Below are positions 21,700-33,995 of a stretch of 64,000 bases of DNA, piece by piece. The DNA comes from Rostratula benghalensis (Eukaryota; Chordata; Aves; Charadriiformes; Rostratulidae). The DNA lies in assembly GCA_013399305.1 (NCBI GenBank), contig VXAI01000028.1, forward strand, positions 3,077,818 through 3,141,817. Reading direction: 5' to 3'. A model generated the notes under the pieces. The model was not told the DNA's origin, made no database searches, and worked only from the letters and a program-made list of their open reading frames with translations. Numbering within the stretch: the first letter of the stretch is position 1; each line of letters opens with the position of its first letter. Both the position numbers and the translations under genes were made by a program.

Positions 21700-24600
21700 T
21701 TTCTTTGGGTCTGAAAACCCAGCACGGACCACAGTTGATGTGTGAAGTGGAGCCTGAGGGTAGTAGGTAGAATTCTGTAGGATTAAACTTGGCTTCAGTG
21801 TGTTTGTAAATTCTGTGGCAGTCCCACTGCCCTCATGAAATGCCCTCATTGCCCAATGAAAGATGATGTGGCGTTTTTCCAGCTGCTGGGGATTTTGGCT
21901 GTGTTATTTAAGAGAGCTCTCTTGTGTCTGTTTTGAATTGGGGCTTTAAAACAATTGGGTCAATATTTGTACTGCCCTATGGGTCAAAGATGTTTTCATT
22001 ACATCTGTATAGGTTTTCTAGTACACTTGATAAGTACACAATAAAGGCTGAAGTTAATAAATCAATATTTAAAATACACCTCCTAATTTAATGAGAAGAA
22101 TGTAATATTTAATAGGACTAGGCTTAAAAATACCTGCTCTGAACTCCCAACTGTTTGTCTTAATTTATTCAAGAGCAAGGTTACTCAGTGATGCATCTCA
22201 CTGCTGAAAACATCTGAGTGCATCATTAAACATGTTTTCACACTTCTCCTTCTGGCATGTAAAAGAAAAAAAAGCTAAATAACTAGACCATTTGAAGAAC
22301 TGAAATCGTAAATATCATTAACTGAATGAGAAAAGATGGTGCATGTCTCTCTGCATAGGGGATAATTTTAACATTTATAATGAAACCCTCGCTGCTCTTC
22401 CTTATTATTTTAGGATCTCTAGCATTTCAGCAGTCAATGCTTCTTCCTGTTAATTCTGTTTGATAATAAATATTGGATACATGGGTTTCTGTCACAGTTT
22501 GCCATACAAATGGATTTGCATTTGCTTTCACTGAAGAATACAGGGTCAGAATGACTTAGATCCATGTACCACACTGGCATTCTACCAGGCACTGAACAAG
22601 GGTTGTATATTTAGGTCTCTATGTAGTGGGAGGGTTTTTTTTATTAGTAGCGAATTTTGTATTAGAAGACTTGTGTTCTCAGTGCTCTAGTAGTTGTGGT
22701 GCTTCTTCATGGACTTCTGTAAAAGCAATGTGTAATCTACATATGCACATTCTGTAGTGTCAAACTGGCATGAAAGGAAATAATACCAAAGCTAGGGAAG
22801 TTTCTTATCAGGAGGACCTTTTTGATACCTGGTTATAGTCCTTTCCTACTGAAGGGGAAGTTAAATGAATCAAATAGATTCCATGAAAGACTCGCTCCGT
22901 GTAGCACTATTCCTTTATCCATTGCATATGTGAACTGAGTGGGAAGCTCTGATTTTTGAGGTTGGGGTCACTCGCTATATTTCAGTTGGAAACTTAAGTA
23001 GTGAGGGGTTTAAGGCACTTGAAGGTGGAGGAAGTTCTGTGGAGGGAATGCTAGTCTTCTGGCATGATTAGATGGAGTTGAGTTGGTATCTGTTTTTCAA
23101 AAGAAGCTAGTCAAATGCTGGAAGAGGTGACACAGTAGTTTTCACTGGAAATCTGGATGAGGACTCACCTGGGACAAGGTGGGATAAAGAGTTGTGGTGA
23201 TGTGAGGTTTTGCTTCTCAATGATACTGGGAACTGGGAGTGAATCTGAAGCAGCTAGTAAAATAATAGTGGTGGCACAGCAAATAATCTGTGTTTTTGCC
23301 TGGGTTTTGCAGTCTTCTTGATTCATGAATTTGAGGTGTAAAGTTAGAAGATGCCATAGTGACATTAGAAAGCTTGAGACCAGGGATGTTGTTGCTGGAA
23401 TGCACACAATTTTGTTTGCATAGGGAAATGTTCTGTAAATATTGACATCCAAAAATGTGTATTTGTCACTTTTCTAATGAGAAGTGGAAGAGAATCTCTT
23501 CAAAGATGAAATTGCTTGCTAAGGGACTGTTGTAACCATTAGGCTGACCAGTGCAAAAATCAGAAGTGAAATCCGAAAGGTGAGTTCTTTCTCCAGTGAA
23601 GATACAGTTATATGATATGTGGTATAAAAGTCAATTTGTAAAAAGTAGAGAAGCTACTACTCTGTAACAGGAGTTCTTAGTGGGGTCCTGTTACTGGCTT
23701 GGAGGAGCTGAGGGTAAAAATTATTGAAAGGTTGAGGTTCTGCCTCTGATGATAACAGCCTGAGAAGTAATCCTGGAAAGTTAATCTGTGTGCATTTGCT
23801 TTCTCTTTAATACAGACATAAGTCTTCTTCTGTATCTCTAAAGACAGTACTTTGGAGTTCAGATGTAAAACCCAGCACGAGCTAAATCCCATTTTGATGA
23901 TTACTTGCTGGAAGTGGTGTGCCAGTGCCTTTTTCAGTGACGAATGCTACCTCGTTGCTGGATTATAATATAGAGATTGGTGTATTTTGAAGTGAGGAAA
24001 GTTCCTAGCTCAACAATTAAAGCAGTAGGGGTGTCAGCCTAGCAACAGCTTATGGTCACCTAAAAGTTGCAGCTCATGTTTTTTCACAAATACTTAAAAA
24101 AACAGAATGTGAGTGGAATAAAAGAAGACCGGGAAAGTGGTGGGGGATTGCCACAAAGTGAAAGTGGGAGGAAATATTTCATGGAGGTCAACTTCCCATC
24201 AGACTGCTGATTTCATTTTTAAAAGGAAATCTCTCTGCTTTCAAAACATGGAAATTGTTCAAGGCCCATTAGGGAAATGGTACTACATCAAACACAGAAG
24301 ATCTCTAATAAGCATTTCCCACTGCTAATATCTCCCTTATTGCTGTAAGTGAGGCAGGAATAGAAAATGAGTCTTGGGTTTAATCCACAACATAGGTTCA
24401 GTTTCTGAAATGAGGAAGCAAAAGAACTTCAAAAAGGGAGGATGAATCTGGAATCAGCCAAAGTTAGGTGCTGTTGCATTCTTGGGTATTGAGAACAGTC
24501 CCTAATGTATTCTGTGGCATGTGAATATTATCCTTGCTATCTAATTGAAAGTGAGATTGTAGTAGGTTGTCTTTTGTTTAGATGGGCTAAGACCTGGTAA

Positions 24601-24899
24601 GCTTTTGCTGCAAATAGCTGAAAATGTTACCAAAAAAATTGGGAGCTTGAGTTTTTGTGCCAGAGACCTTTATGATCTGGTGTTTGAAACTCTTGTGTTG
24701 TTACAATTTTTAGTTTAAATATTTCAGTGTAGAGAACTTTTGGCTAAGAGACTTCTTTAGAGAGTGTCTGTCAAGCCTTCAAATGTTATTTGACTTAAGT
24801 AAGAATTTTCTTATAATTTTCATCTCATCAGGTCATGATAACATTTAATGGAGCAGTATATACTTGCCTTTAATTAATAGGGATGTATGCTTTTACAAA

Positions 24900-25010
24900 A
24901 CAGCTGGGAGTTGGGAGACCTGGGCACTTGCTGCCTCTTGGTCGTGTTTTGCCATACCTCAGCAACGGGCTGTTCTACCTCCCTGTGCCTTTTTCCCCTT
25001 CTACCCTGAT
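24900..25010 (+). repeat. Possible MIR relic (weak)
   Basis: The part CTACCTCCCTGTGCCTTTTT followed by CCCC resembles the MIR segment 'cttaacctctctgtgcctcagtttcc', and GAGTTGGGAGACCTGGG upstream could match 'ctggagccagactgcctggg'. The downstream MIR landmarks are not clear. Confidence 0.3.
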
Positions 25011-26507
25011 TTTGTCTCTCAAGAAGCCCTCTGTAAGTAGGACTGCAGCAAGGACAGCCTGTTACTGCCTAATTAGCACCTGGTACAGTGTGGTTCCAAC
25101 CCACTGCAGTAGTTGTGCTTGGGTGTTAGAGATGTTAATGTCTTCTAGCTGAGAAGGGCTTGTGGTAAATGGAGACAATGGTGTGTAATAAGCTAGCCTT
25201 CAGTCTCTTTTCTCCTCCTTAATTAAAAAAGTCTCGTGTTTGTGCCTGCAGCTTGTACATCGATTTCGTTGCATATGCAGCATGGGCTGTGCTGACTGAC
25301 CTATTATTAGCACAGTTCAAAAACTGGCTTCTAGGACATGAGCTTTCCTGATCGCTGGGAGCATAACTGATCTCCTAGTGTGCCTGTCAGATTGCCTTCT
25401 CTGCTCAAGCTTTGCCACTTCAGATACTTCTAATGTTCCCCCTACCCACTGCTTTCAGGTTGGTTGGTTTGTTTTAAAAACTCTTAAAGAGATAGTGCAC
25501 TGAAAATAACAATCTTTAAATAACATTTATTCTCTCTCGATAGATAAAAAGTTCTTGAAAGCCAAGGGACTGGCAATACATGACAGTTTTGTACTTAGAC
25601 CTGCCTTACTTGCTTTAAGGCTTTGTAGTATTAAAAACGTGGACTTGCCCTTGCTTCCCTTCCTGCCTTTTGCTTGCTCCTGCAGTCTTGGTGTTTTACA
25701 GCAGCTCTGCACACTTACAGTTGGCAGCACTCAGACGAGAAATGATAAAGCCCTTGGCCTGTATGTACAGTGATAATGTACTCCATTGTGCAACACTGCC
25801 TTCCTTTTTGATTTGGGGTTAGTAAGGACAGAAGACACTCTGTAGGATCACTTCAATCCCACCTTCTTTGCTTTAATGATGTTAAACCTTCAAAAGAGGG
25901 GTGACTTTGTCTGAAGAGGCTGTGCCTTGTGCTGGATGTGTTATGTGTACGTGGGCATACGCATGTGCTGTCAGTAGGCAAACCTCCTTTTCTGCCTTTC
26001 CAGGTTTAGGGCTCTTCACCAGGCAGGAAATGAGTGTTCAGTTTTATTACTGCTAATTAGTCTTTCCACATAGGCAGGTTTTCCAGTGTACGACTTCTTG
26101 ACGTCACTGTCCATCCTTCACTTATTAACACAAAAGCAATAATAGACGTATGGTCTCACCTCTGATACCTGCTTCATGAGGTTGTACCTTTACTGTTGTG
26201 AAGTCCTTCTTCATGTACTCATGCTGGGGGGAAGGAGTAGGGACTGTAACATTTAGGATTTAGGTTTCTGACTTAATTCTTATCCTAGGAAAAGTAATTT
26301 CCAGTATCTGAATTTTTAGCGTGGAGACTGAGCCTGCTTTTAAGACTAGTATGTGCCTTTGACTAAGATGCAGTCTGCATCATGTCAGAGGAGCAAGATG
26401 TACTATTGTACAAGAGAATTTAGAAGCTGAAGAACATATTTAAATCCTCTATCTCCAGGGCATGTTAAACACTCAGCTGTCCAATTAGCCCAATAACAAT
26501 GTTGTCT

Positions 26508-26536
26508 GGGGGGAGGAGGGGAGGGGGTATATATAA
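26508..26536 (+). promoter_or_regulatory. G-run cluster followed by a TATATATAA box (cryptic promoter?)
   Basis: A G-run cluster (G6, AGGAGGGG, AGGGGG; 26508-26527) is directly followed by TATATATAA (26528-26536). The G runs could form a quadruplex, and the TATA match is good. Open frames follow (26588-26899), but no product is recognised. It could be a chance arrangement or the remains of a mobile-element promoter. Confidence 0.25.
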
Positions 26537-28010
26537 CATTGCTATTTCAAGGCTGCAGTTATACATGAAAAGTGAAATTCTACCCCCGTGCCACATCCCA
26601 AAGAGCTTTTACGCTGTCTGGGGGGGTGGGGATTACCAGAACCTACCCCTGATTTCAAGGCTGGTCACAGTGTGCCTACAGAGCTTTACTGGGCCTTTTG
26701 CTACTGCAATCTATGCAGATACCATCCAGACAACAGAATCTGCACCAGAATTGGAGAAGCCCGTGGGTTGTTAGCCGATGTAGGGCAGCTGTGCTGCCAG
26801 CTATTTCAAGTACTTTTTATTGAAGGCTACCTGGCAGCTGACCTAGGTGAACGTTGTCCTGCTGATTGCAGTATGTTGAATAAGCCGTGTAAATTGTAAC
26901 TTACTTACTTGTACAGTATGTCTCACTTAAGAGGGCTATGGATAATTTGGACAGGTGGTTTACTACTCGGAGAACTGATTAGTTCACATTGATAAACAGT
27001 AGTAAGTGCTGTTTAACAAGAGTAATAATAACATATAGATTAGCAGGGCATAGGTGTCTGGTACTAAGCGATGCTCGTTAAAGCCTCTGTTAAAATAGCA
27101 ATGAAATTCTGAAAGAAGTTTAATTGTCTTTTATTCTAGCTGCTCTGGGTTTACTCAGGACAGTTAGACGTAAGGCCTAATTTAATAAAAATGAAGTGGA
27201 ACACTAATGACTGAAAGTTAGGAATGTGGCCAAAAAATATGCCGGGAGTGCAATTAGAGAAATTTATGTAATTTATCCTTGGCACTTTCAACTTTAAGAC
27301 TAGGAATAATAAAAATATTCTATATTTAAGGACATTTAGGAACAATATGATACCTTGCAAAAAGTGGCTGTATTCTGTAATTTTGCTAAAAGTGAAGAAA
27401 TAAATAATAAAAAATTGAGGTGTTTTTTTTTCTGCTTTTAATCCAGATTTGCATGCTAAGTAGTAAGATAAGCATAGGACTGTGTTGTTCATGAAGAACA
27501 CTCTTCTAAATGAAGGTAAGACTTAGGACTTCCTTGAGCTGTCCCTTTAGCCTTGCCACCGAAGTCCATGTTGCAGTGATGCATCTTAAAGTCATCTGCC
27601 AGATGCTTCCGCCAGCTAGTCTTCCATAAATCAATCGCTGTTCCTAGCCCATGTTGTGATTAAAAGTTTCCAAACATGCTTGAAGGGAAGCGTGCTTGAA
27701 GGCATCATGCATATTGAGCAGCAGCAGTGCCTTTCCAAGGGCAGTCTGAGCCTTGCAGTTGTCATCCCCTTCCTACCAGTCACAGACCAAAGTAGAGAAC
27801 TAGAATGAATCATTAAATCTTATCCATCCTTCCCCTGCCCTGGGAAAAATACCTGGTTGTTGTGATACTTTCTGGATTTGAAGATAGCTGGAACTTTGTC
27901 TTTTCAGTTCTCTAGCTCAGAGCTTTTCTGCTGAAGTTTAATTGTCCTTAGATGCAGATCTACAATAGCTTTTTCCTACCATTGCCCCAAAAGCAATGCA
28001 ATTGGTTGTA

Positions 28011-28667
28011 ATCATAGAATTGTAGAATAGTTAGAGTTGGAAGGGACCTTAAAAATCAAGCGCCAACCCCCCTGCCATGGACAGGACACCTCCCACTAGA
28101 CCAGGTTGCTCAAAGCCCCATCTAGCCTGGTCTTGAACACTTCCAGGGATGGGGCAGCCATAGCTTCTCTGGGCAACATGTTTCAATGTCTCACCACCCT
28201 CACAGTAAAAAGTTTCTTTCTAGTATTGAATCTAAATCTCCAGTCTTTCAATTTAAAACCAATACCCCTTGCTTTATTGCTCTACTCCATGATAAAGAGT
28301 CCCTCTCCAGATTTCCTGTAGGCCCCCTTCAAGTACTGGAAGGCCATTATAAGGTCTCCCTGGAACCTTCTCTTTTCCAAGTTGAGCAACCCCATCTCTC
28401 TGTCTTCACAGGAGAGACGCTATAGCCCTCTGAGCCCTTCTCTGGACCTGTTCCAACAGGTCCATGTCCTTCCTGTGCTGAGGACTCCAAAGCTGGATGC
28501 AGTGCTCCAAGTGGGGTCTCATGAGAGCAGAGTAGAGGGGTAGAACCACCTCATGCGACCCATTGGCCGCGCTTCTTTAGATGCAGCCCAGGTTGCAGTT
28601 GGCTTTCTGCACATATTGCCAGCTCATGTTGAACTTCTCATTCACAAACACTCCCAAGTCCTTCTCC
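28011..28667 (-). pseudogene. CR1 ORF2 C-terminus remnant and 3' UTR
   Basis: This is the region downstream of the RT palm on the minus strand. Its complement contains the usual CR1 tail text ('...tccatgtccttcctgtgctgaggactcc...', '...gggcaacatgtttcaatgtctcaccaccctca...'), ending in the 3' UTR and the ATTCTATGAT unit. No long frame remains. Confidence 0.85.
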
Positions 28668-29539
28668 TCAGTCTCTGCTCAACCTATATTTGTACCTGGA
28701 ATTGCCTTGAGCCAGGTGTAGGATCCTGCATTTGTCTCGGTTGAACTTCATGAGGTTTGCATGGACCCACCTCTCAAGCCTGTCCAGGTCCCTCTGGATG
28801 GCATCTCTTCCCTCCAGCATGTCGACCACACCACACAGCTTGATGTTGTTTGCAAACGTGCTGGGGGTGGACTCTACCCCACTGTCCATGTCTCTGACAA
28901 AGATGTAAACAGCACTGGTCCCAGTACCAACCTCTGAGGAACACCACTCATCATTGGCCACCACTTGGACATTGAACCATTGACCGCAACTCTCCGAGTG
29001 CAGCCATCCAGCCAGTTCCTGATCCACCAAGTGGTCCATCCATCAAATCCATGACTTTCCAGTTTTGAGACCAGGAGGTCATGTGGGACAGTGTCAAACA
29101 TTTTGCATAAATCCAGGTAGATAGTGTCTGTTGCCCTGCCCTTGTCCACAGTGCTGTGGCAATATAGTAAAAGGCCACCAAATTTGTCAGGCATGATTTG
29201 CCCTTGGTGAAGCCATGTTGGCTCTCACCAATCACCTCCTTATTTTCCACATGCCTTAGCAGAAATTCCAGGAGGATCTGCTACATGATCTTGACGGGTA
29301 TGGAGGTGAGACTGACTGGCTTGTAGTTCCCCAGGTCGTCTTTTCTTGCCTTTTTGAAAATAGGGGTTATGTTTCCCCTTTTCCAGTCAGCAGGAACTTT
29401 ACCAGATTGCAACGATTTCTCAAATATAATGGAAAGTGGCTTAGCAACTTTATCCGCCAGCTCCCTCAGGACCCATAGATAGATTTCATCAGGTCCCATG
29501 GACGTATGCACCTTCAGGTTTCTTAGATGGCCTTGAACC
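28668..29539 (-). pseudogene. CR1 ORF2 fragment: reverse transcriptase, catalytic aspartates lost
   Basis: RT blocks appear in order but in several frames: [20 protein letters not shown] and [12 protein letters not shown] (29281-29511), [20 protein letters not shown] (28951-29250), [20 protein letters not shown] (28874-29194), then FANNIKL (about 28833-28853) followed by IQRDLDRLERWVHANLMKFN. The catalytic box normally reads F-A-D-D in CR1; here both aspartates are N, and the first catalytic D sits in a '[11 protein letters not shown]' block. A stop interrupts between the 29281 and 29250 frames. The enzyme cannot be active. Confidence 0.88.
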
Positions 29540-30100
29540 TGATCTTCTCCTACAGCTCTTCATTCTCATAGCCCCTGTTTTTACCTTCTGCACCTTCGGC
29601 GGTGTGGTTAGAGTCCCTGCAAGGAGAAAAAGGCTTTCAGTAACTCAGCCTTTTCCATATCCTGGGTTACCAGGCCTCCTGTTTCCTTCTGGAGGGGGCC
29701 CACATCTTCTCTATTCTTGCCTTTATCCCTCATATATATAGAAGTCTTTCTTGTTGTCCTTGATGTCCCTGGCCAGATTAAATTGTGTCTGGGCTTTAGT
29801 TTGCATAATCTGGTTCCTGGCCACTCAGACAATTTCTCAATAATCCACCCAGTCTACCCATCCTTACTTCCACCCTCTATAGGCCTCCTTTTTGTTTTTG
29901 AGCTTATGGAGGAGCTCCTTTTTTATCCATGCAGGCCTCCTGCCTTTTTTGCCTGACTTCCTCTTTGTTGGGATGCACCTCTCCTGAGCTTGGAGGAGGT
30001 AATCCTTGAATACTAACCAGCTTTCTTTGGCCTCTCTCCCCTCCAGTTCTTTTTTCCATGGTACCCTGCCAATCAGGTCCCTCAAGAATACAAAGTCCAC
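29540..30100 (-). pseudogene. CR1 ORF2 fragment: linker between endonuclease and RT
   Basis: Two frames carry this part. One (29864-30100) contains LFRDLIG-like MDFVFLRDLIGRVPWKKEL, then WLVFKDYLLQAQERCIPTKR and RRPAWIKKELLHKLKNKKEA. The other (29608-29832) contains IWPGTSRTTRKTSIYMRDK, then DVGPLQKETGGLVTQDMEKA. Both are the charged linker seen between CR1 endonuclease and RT. They are in different frames, which shows at least one indel between about 29830 and 29870. Confidence 0.85.
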
Positions 30101-30655
30101 TCACCTGAAGTCCAGGGTACTAAGCTTGCTGCATGCCCTCCTCACTGCCCTAAGAATCTCAAATTCTACCACTTCATGATCACTGCAGCCAAGGCTGCCC
30201 TTGAGTTTGACGTTCCCAGCCAATCCTTCCTTGTTGGTAAGGATGAGGACCAGCACAGGTCCTTTCCTCCTTGGCTCTGCTAGCATTTGAAGAAGAAAGT
30301 TGTCATCAGCACATTCAAAGAATTTCCTGGATTTCTTGTGCCCAGTTGTGTTGTCCCTCCAACAGGTATTGGCGTGGTTGAAGTTGTCCATGAGGACCAG
30401 GGTCTGTGAATGCGATGCTGCTCCCGTCTGTCTGTAGAGGGCCTCATCCACCCTGTCACCCTGGTCAGATGGTCTGTAACAAACCCCTACTGTAATGTCA
30501 CCTGCCCCAGTGCTCCCTTTAATCTTGACTGGTAAGCTGTCTGCTGGGTCTTCATCCATCCCCAGGTGGAGCTCCATGCACTCCAGCTGCTCATTGATAC
30601 AGAGAGCAACACCCCCTTCTCATCTACCCAGCCTCTCTTTCTTGAAGAGCCTGTA
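30101..30655 (-). pseudogene. CR1 ORF2 fragment: apurinic endonuclease domain (C-terminal part)
   Basis: The open part (30101-30577) reads MELHLGMDEDPADSLPVKIK at its start and continues with VGVCYRPSD, LVLMDNFNHANTCW and GCSDHEVVEF. These match the CR1 endonuclease motifs: the YRPP-like strand, the G/D-F-N catalytic loop and the SDH catalytic box, where the S-D-H triad is intact. The 'GDFN' motif reads DNFN here, so the glycine position and its neighbour have changed. Upstream, the frame is interrupted by a TGA in the LGR-EGG region. The N-terminal half of the endonuclease is missing. Confidence 0.88.
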
Positions 30656-32179
30656 AATAATAACATAATGGTCCAAAATTCAGGTGGCTAATAAGTGACT
30701 GGTATCTGATAGCAAAGGAAAATTCTTTAGTGACTGTGTTTTAAATAACATGCATATATTGATGCCCTATGCAAATTGTATTCAAAGGAACTCAGTAGAC
30801 AGTGTGCTTGCTGTAGGTGGAAAGTGCATCCTCTCTGCAGTGTGCAGTTTTGAGTTGGTTGTAAACTGCTTGTATGCAGAGTGAGTTGGCTTATTCGTGT
30901 AGAATGTTATCACTAAGTGTTATATAGTATAAACTCAGCTTAATCTCTGGCTTTGCATAATACCCTTTTGTAGATATACTGGAAGAGAGAAACCTAGAGA
31001 CATTTTTGCCAGTGAAAGCTGCTGGGAAGAGCCTGTCAGAGATGCTGCAGTAGTGCTCTTTGAGTATAATAATATCATATATACTAGATGGATGAGGTGA
31101 AAAGCTTCTCTCATTAGACTTATATACAGTATATTTTAAAATGTGGAAAATCAGTTTGAAAAGTGGCACTGCTTTGCTGCTGCCAGAAGTAGGTTTTCAG
31201 TGCACTGACTGCAGATGTATCTTGTCACTGTCAACTCATACCAGTATCTTCTGCGTATCAGTGTGTTGCATATCCAGATTTAGGTCCACCTTTCACATAT
31301 GTCGAACCTTTAATTAATGTTTTTACTGAAATCAAGAAGCATACACAGGAAGAGGGCATAGCTAAGGTACACAGAGCTGGACGACAACTCAGCCATTCTG
31401 ACTTGCAGACTGAAATATGTCTGGTGTATTTGCACTCATGTCCACAGTGTTCCTACATTTTGCTGACAACAGTTGTTCTGGCTTTGTGGCCTTTGTGTAA
31501 TGTGAGAATTATCTACCCTTTTGCAGTTAAAAGGGGGGGGAAGTATCTTAGCCTCTTCAGAAGTCCTGTTGGAAAGCTGCTTGTTGAAAGAACAAGTTCT
31601 GTTAATTCACTGCAAGTGCCTTTTCTCTTGGTTGAGGGGTAACAGAAGACAACTTATAACACGGATTGAAGCCCTCACACCTCCTTACCCCCACCCCAGC
31701 ATTTTATTCAGGACTTACTGGGGTTCAGGCTAATATTGTGTGCTCTCATTGCTCCTCTTGCCTCATTTGCTTCATGCAGAACTGATAGGATCTGCGTATG
31801 CAGCTCTGTCTCGATTCGTATCTGAGTGTTCTGGACATGTCCTGTTTTCTCATGCAGAAATTTTATGTGTGCAAAAAGATCGCTTTTGTCGTTTCACTTC
31901 AGTTCCTGGATGGGCTGTGCAGCTCTGATACACCCATGTTATGTGAAAACAGCTCTTCACAAATTACCTTCAGAGCTGGATTCCCACACGAAGGAGACTT
32001 GCACAGGGGTTGCACTGGCGATTACAAACATAATTGTGTATGACTTGTGTCTTTGTGTCACCTTAAATGCATGTATAATATTGTAGCTAAAAATGTGAGC
32101 CTGGAAATAACAGCATAAGGGCCCCTACCACTGAAGAATGCAGGCTTTTAGCCACAGCCGTTCCATCCAAATCCTTTAG

Positions 32180-32240
32180 ATTTATACTGGTACTCAGTCA
32201 TGGACACTGAGCAACTTCCCTGGATTTATGCCAGTTTGAT
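32180..32240. repeat. Ancient interspersed repeat fragment
   Basis: GATTTATACTGGTACTCAGT, then ACTGAGCAACTTCCCTGGAT and TTATGCCAGTTTGATGG, resembles the 'gatttacactggtgtaaatcag ... agcaacttccctggatttatgccagtgt' pattern of the same old sauropsid repeat suspected at 1556-1620 and 16071-16108. The assignment is by eye. Confidence 0.4.
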
Positions 32241-33974
32241 GGCTAATGGAACAATCTTTTTATGATCTGTTTAGCTAAATGGCTATAATGATTTGGGATA
32301 TTAGAGTAACAGATGCTGTTGACCATCCTGCAGTAGATCAAAGTTTGTATATACAGGAACTATGCACTTCCTTTCAGAGTCACGCATATAATTTGGAGCT
32401 TCTCATTTGTTGCTATGGTATCATATTGTCAGAACAATGAGAGACAGAAGTGGTAATTTTAATGAATCAAGTCAAAAATGCCAGTCTCCAACAGTCTCAG
32501 CTCAGAGCCTATGGAGCAGTTCTTTAGTACCAGTAGTAACGCACAAGGGTGCTCTGTAGATGACTTTCTGACATCGTTGACTTCTGAGGATTTCCAAGAC
32601 TTGAAATCTGAGTCCAAACTTGCTAAAACAGTCCTGTGTCATAAGACTTAGGAGATGTTTGGCTCACATCACCATTGCAATGTGGTCTCAGACTACAGCC
32701 CCTACAGCACAGACAATGTGTACCTGGAGCTGCACTTGCCTTCTGGGATTCTCAGGCTGGAGTCCAGCATCTAGCTTTGACCACACAGTGCAGAGCGTGG
32801 TGGTGGCTAGCAGGTCACACTTCCTGCTTCCAAAGGGGGTTGGGAGGTGACCAGAAAAAGCAAGAGATGGAAATAAGGCACCCACCTCATGACTCCTACT
32901 AGACTTTTTTTCTGTGAGAGTGAGAACCAGCATGCTTTAGTTTTCCTGTTGAATAAAATAAGAGACTGACTGAGCAACACAGGATCCCGCAGGGTGTAGA
33001 AAGACTTACACCCCAATTTCAACTCTGCCAGATTCCAAAGAGGGGTTTGAAGCATGGAGTTTTAACATCTATGTCTGAGATTGGTGAACATGAGCTGTTT
33101 CAGCTCTGTATTAATTTTGTACGTTTGAATTTAATCTACATGATGATGACTCTAACATGTGGATAATCTTTGAAACATGAGGACATTAGAAGTTGACAGT
33201 AAATTCTCCAGAAACTAAGATGTTGTCAGTTATATGGGTATGACTGAAAGAGTAATATCCAGGGGAATTAAAAGCACTTCACACGTAATCTTACTGGACT
33301 GTTGCAGAAATTGTAAAATCTGCTCTGTTTGTATCTAATGACACTGGGATATTGTACTTTGTTAATTGGCTTTGCTTTGTTTTGAATATAGATTGGGTGG
33401 TCTTAATGTTCATATATTGATATAATTAATTATACTGTTAATGATTCATAGAATTTGCCTGACAACATGAGAACAAGCATGTTATGAGCTGTAGAGTCAT
33501 ATGCCAAACCAAATAGCATCACTGCAAGTAGAAGACTTGAACTAAAACGGCTGGGTTTGTCCCCATTGCAAGTATAGTAAATGTAAGACACAAACTTTGT
33601 ATCTTTCAAGAAAAGAATTGCCTTGTGGCTTGCTGAACAAAAGCCCCTTTCACTTACATCTGTGTTCCTTATCTACAAAGGTGGAGAATTTTCCTTTTGC
33701 TGGCTAGGCAATGAACTCTTCCTAAACACTGTTCACAAGCATGCAGTTTGATTGAATACACCAGTAATGTGTTTCTACATAAGACAGGTGTGTGCCAGGT
33801 ACCAGGCTTTGAAGTTCAACAACATCTGGGAAGTGACAAAACTCAATTTAACTTGGTGTTTCAGCAGAATGGAGGTTGGTAATTTTATTACCTGTGATCA
33901 TCAAGAGGACTCCACTTGAGGATGAAGGGCTTTATTACCAGTCAGTTGGTACTGTTCACTTCAGCATTTTGTTC

Positions 33975-33995
33975 TTTTTTTTTTTTTTTTTTTTT
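33975..33995. repeat. Poly-T tract (T21)
   Basis: Twenty-one consecutive T. It may be the A tail of an antisense retroposed copy, but no element body is recognised next to it. Confidence 0.9.

Larger units (their letters stand above)
16400..28010 (+). other. PLCB1: PLCB1 intron 2, first part, no exon recognised
   Basis: AT-rich intronic DNA. Items noted: an A/C low-complexity tract at 18792-18811, nested inverted repeats at 21634-21699, a weak MIR-like stretch at about 24900-25010 and a G-run/TATA pair at 26508-26536. Several 60-120 codon open frames exist (for example 20261-20623 minus and 27151-27501 minus), but they are of biased, low-complexity composition and match nothing I know. I looked for the expected exon 3 peptide (ETELLDLSLVKDA-type) and did not find it. 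Confidence 0.75.
28011..30655 (-). mobile_element. CR1 LINE retrotransposon, 5'-truncated, antisense to PLCB1
   Basis: Read on the minus strand, this is a CR1 element running from the endonuclease domain through reverse transcriptase to the 3' UTR. The 3' end at 28011-28020 is ATTCTATGAT, the typical CR1 terminal repeat unit, preceded by the usual AAGGTCCCTTCCAACTC motif (28031-28050). The 5' end is truncated within the endonuclease, near a YRLFKKERLG motif (about 30625-30655). CR1 moves by target-primed reverse transcription, and 5' truncation is the rule. ORF2 is broken by several stops and frameshifts, so the copy is dead. The antisense orientation avoids placing CR1 polyadenylation signals in the PLCB1 transcript sense. 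Confidence 0.93.
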
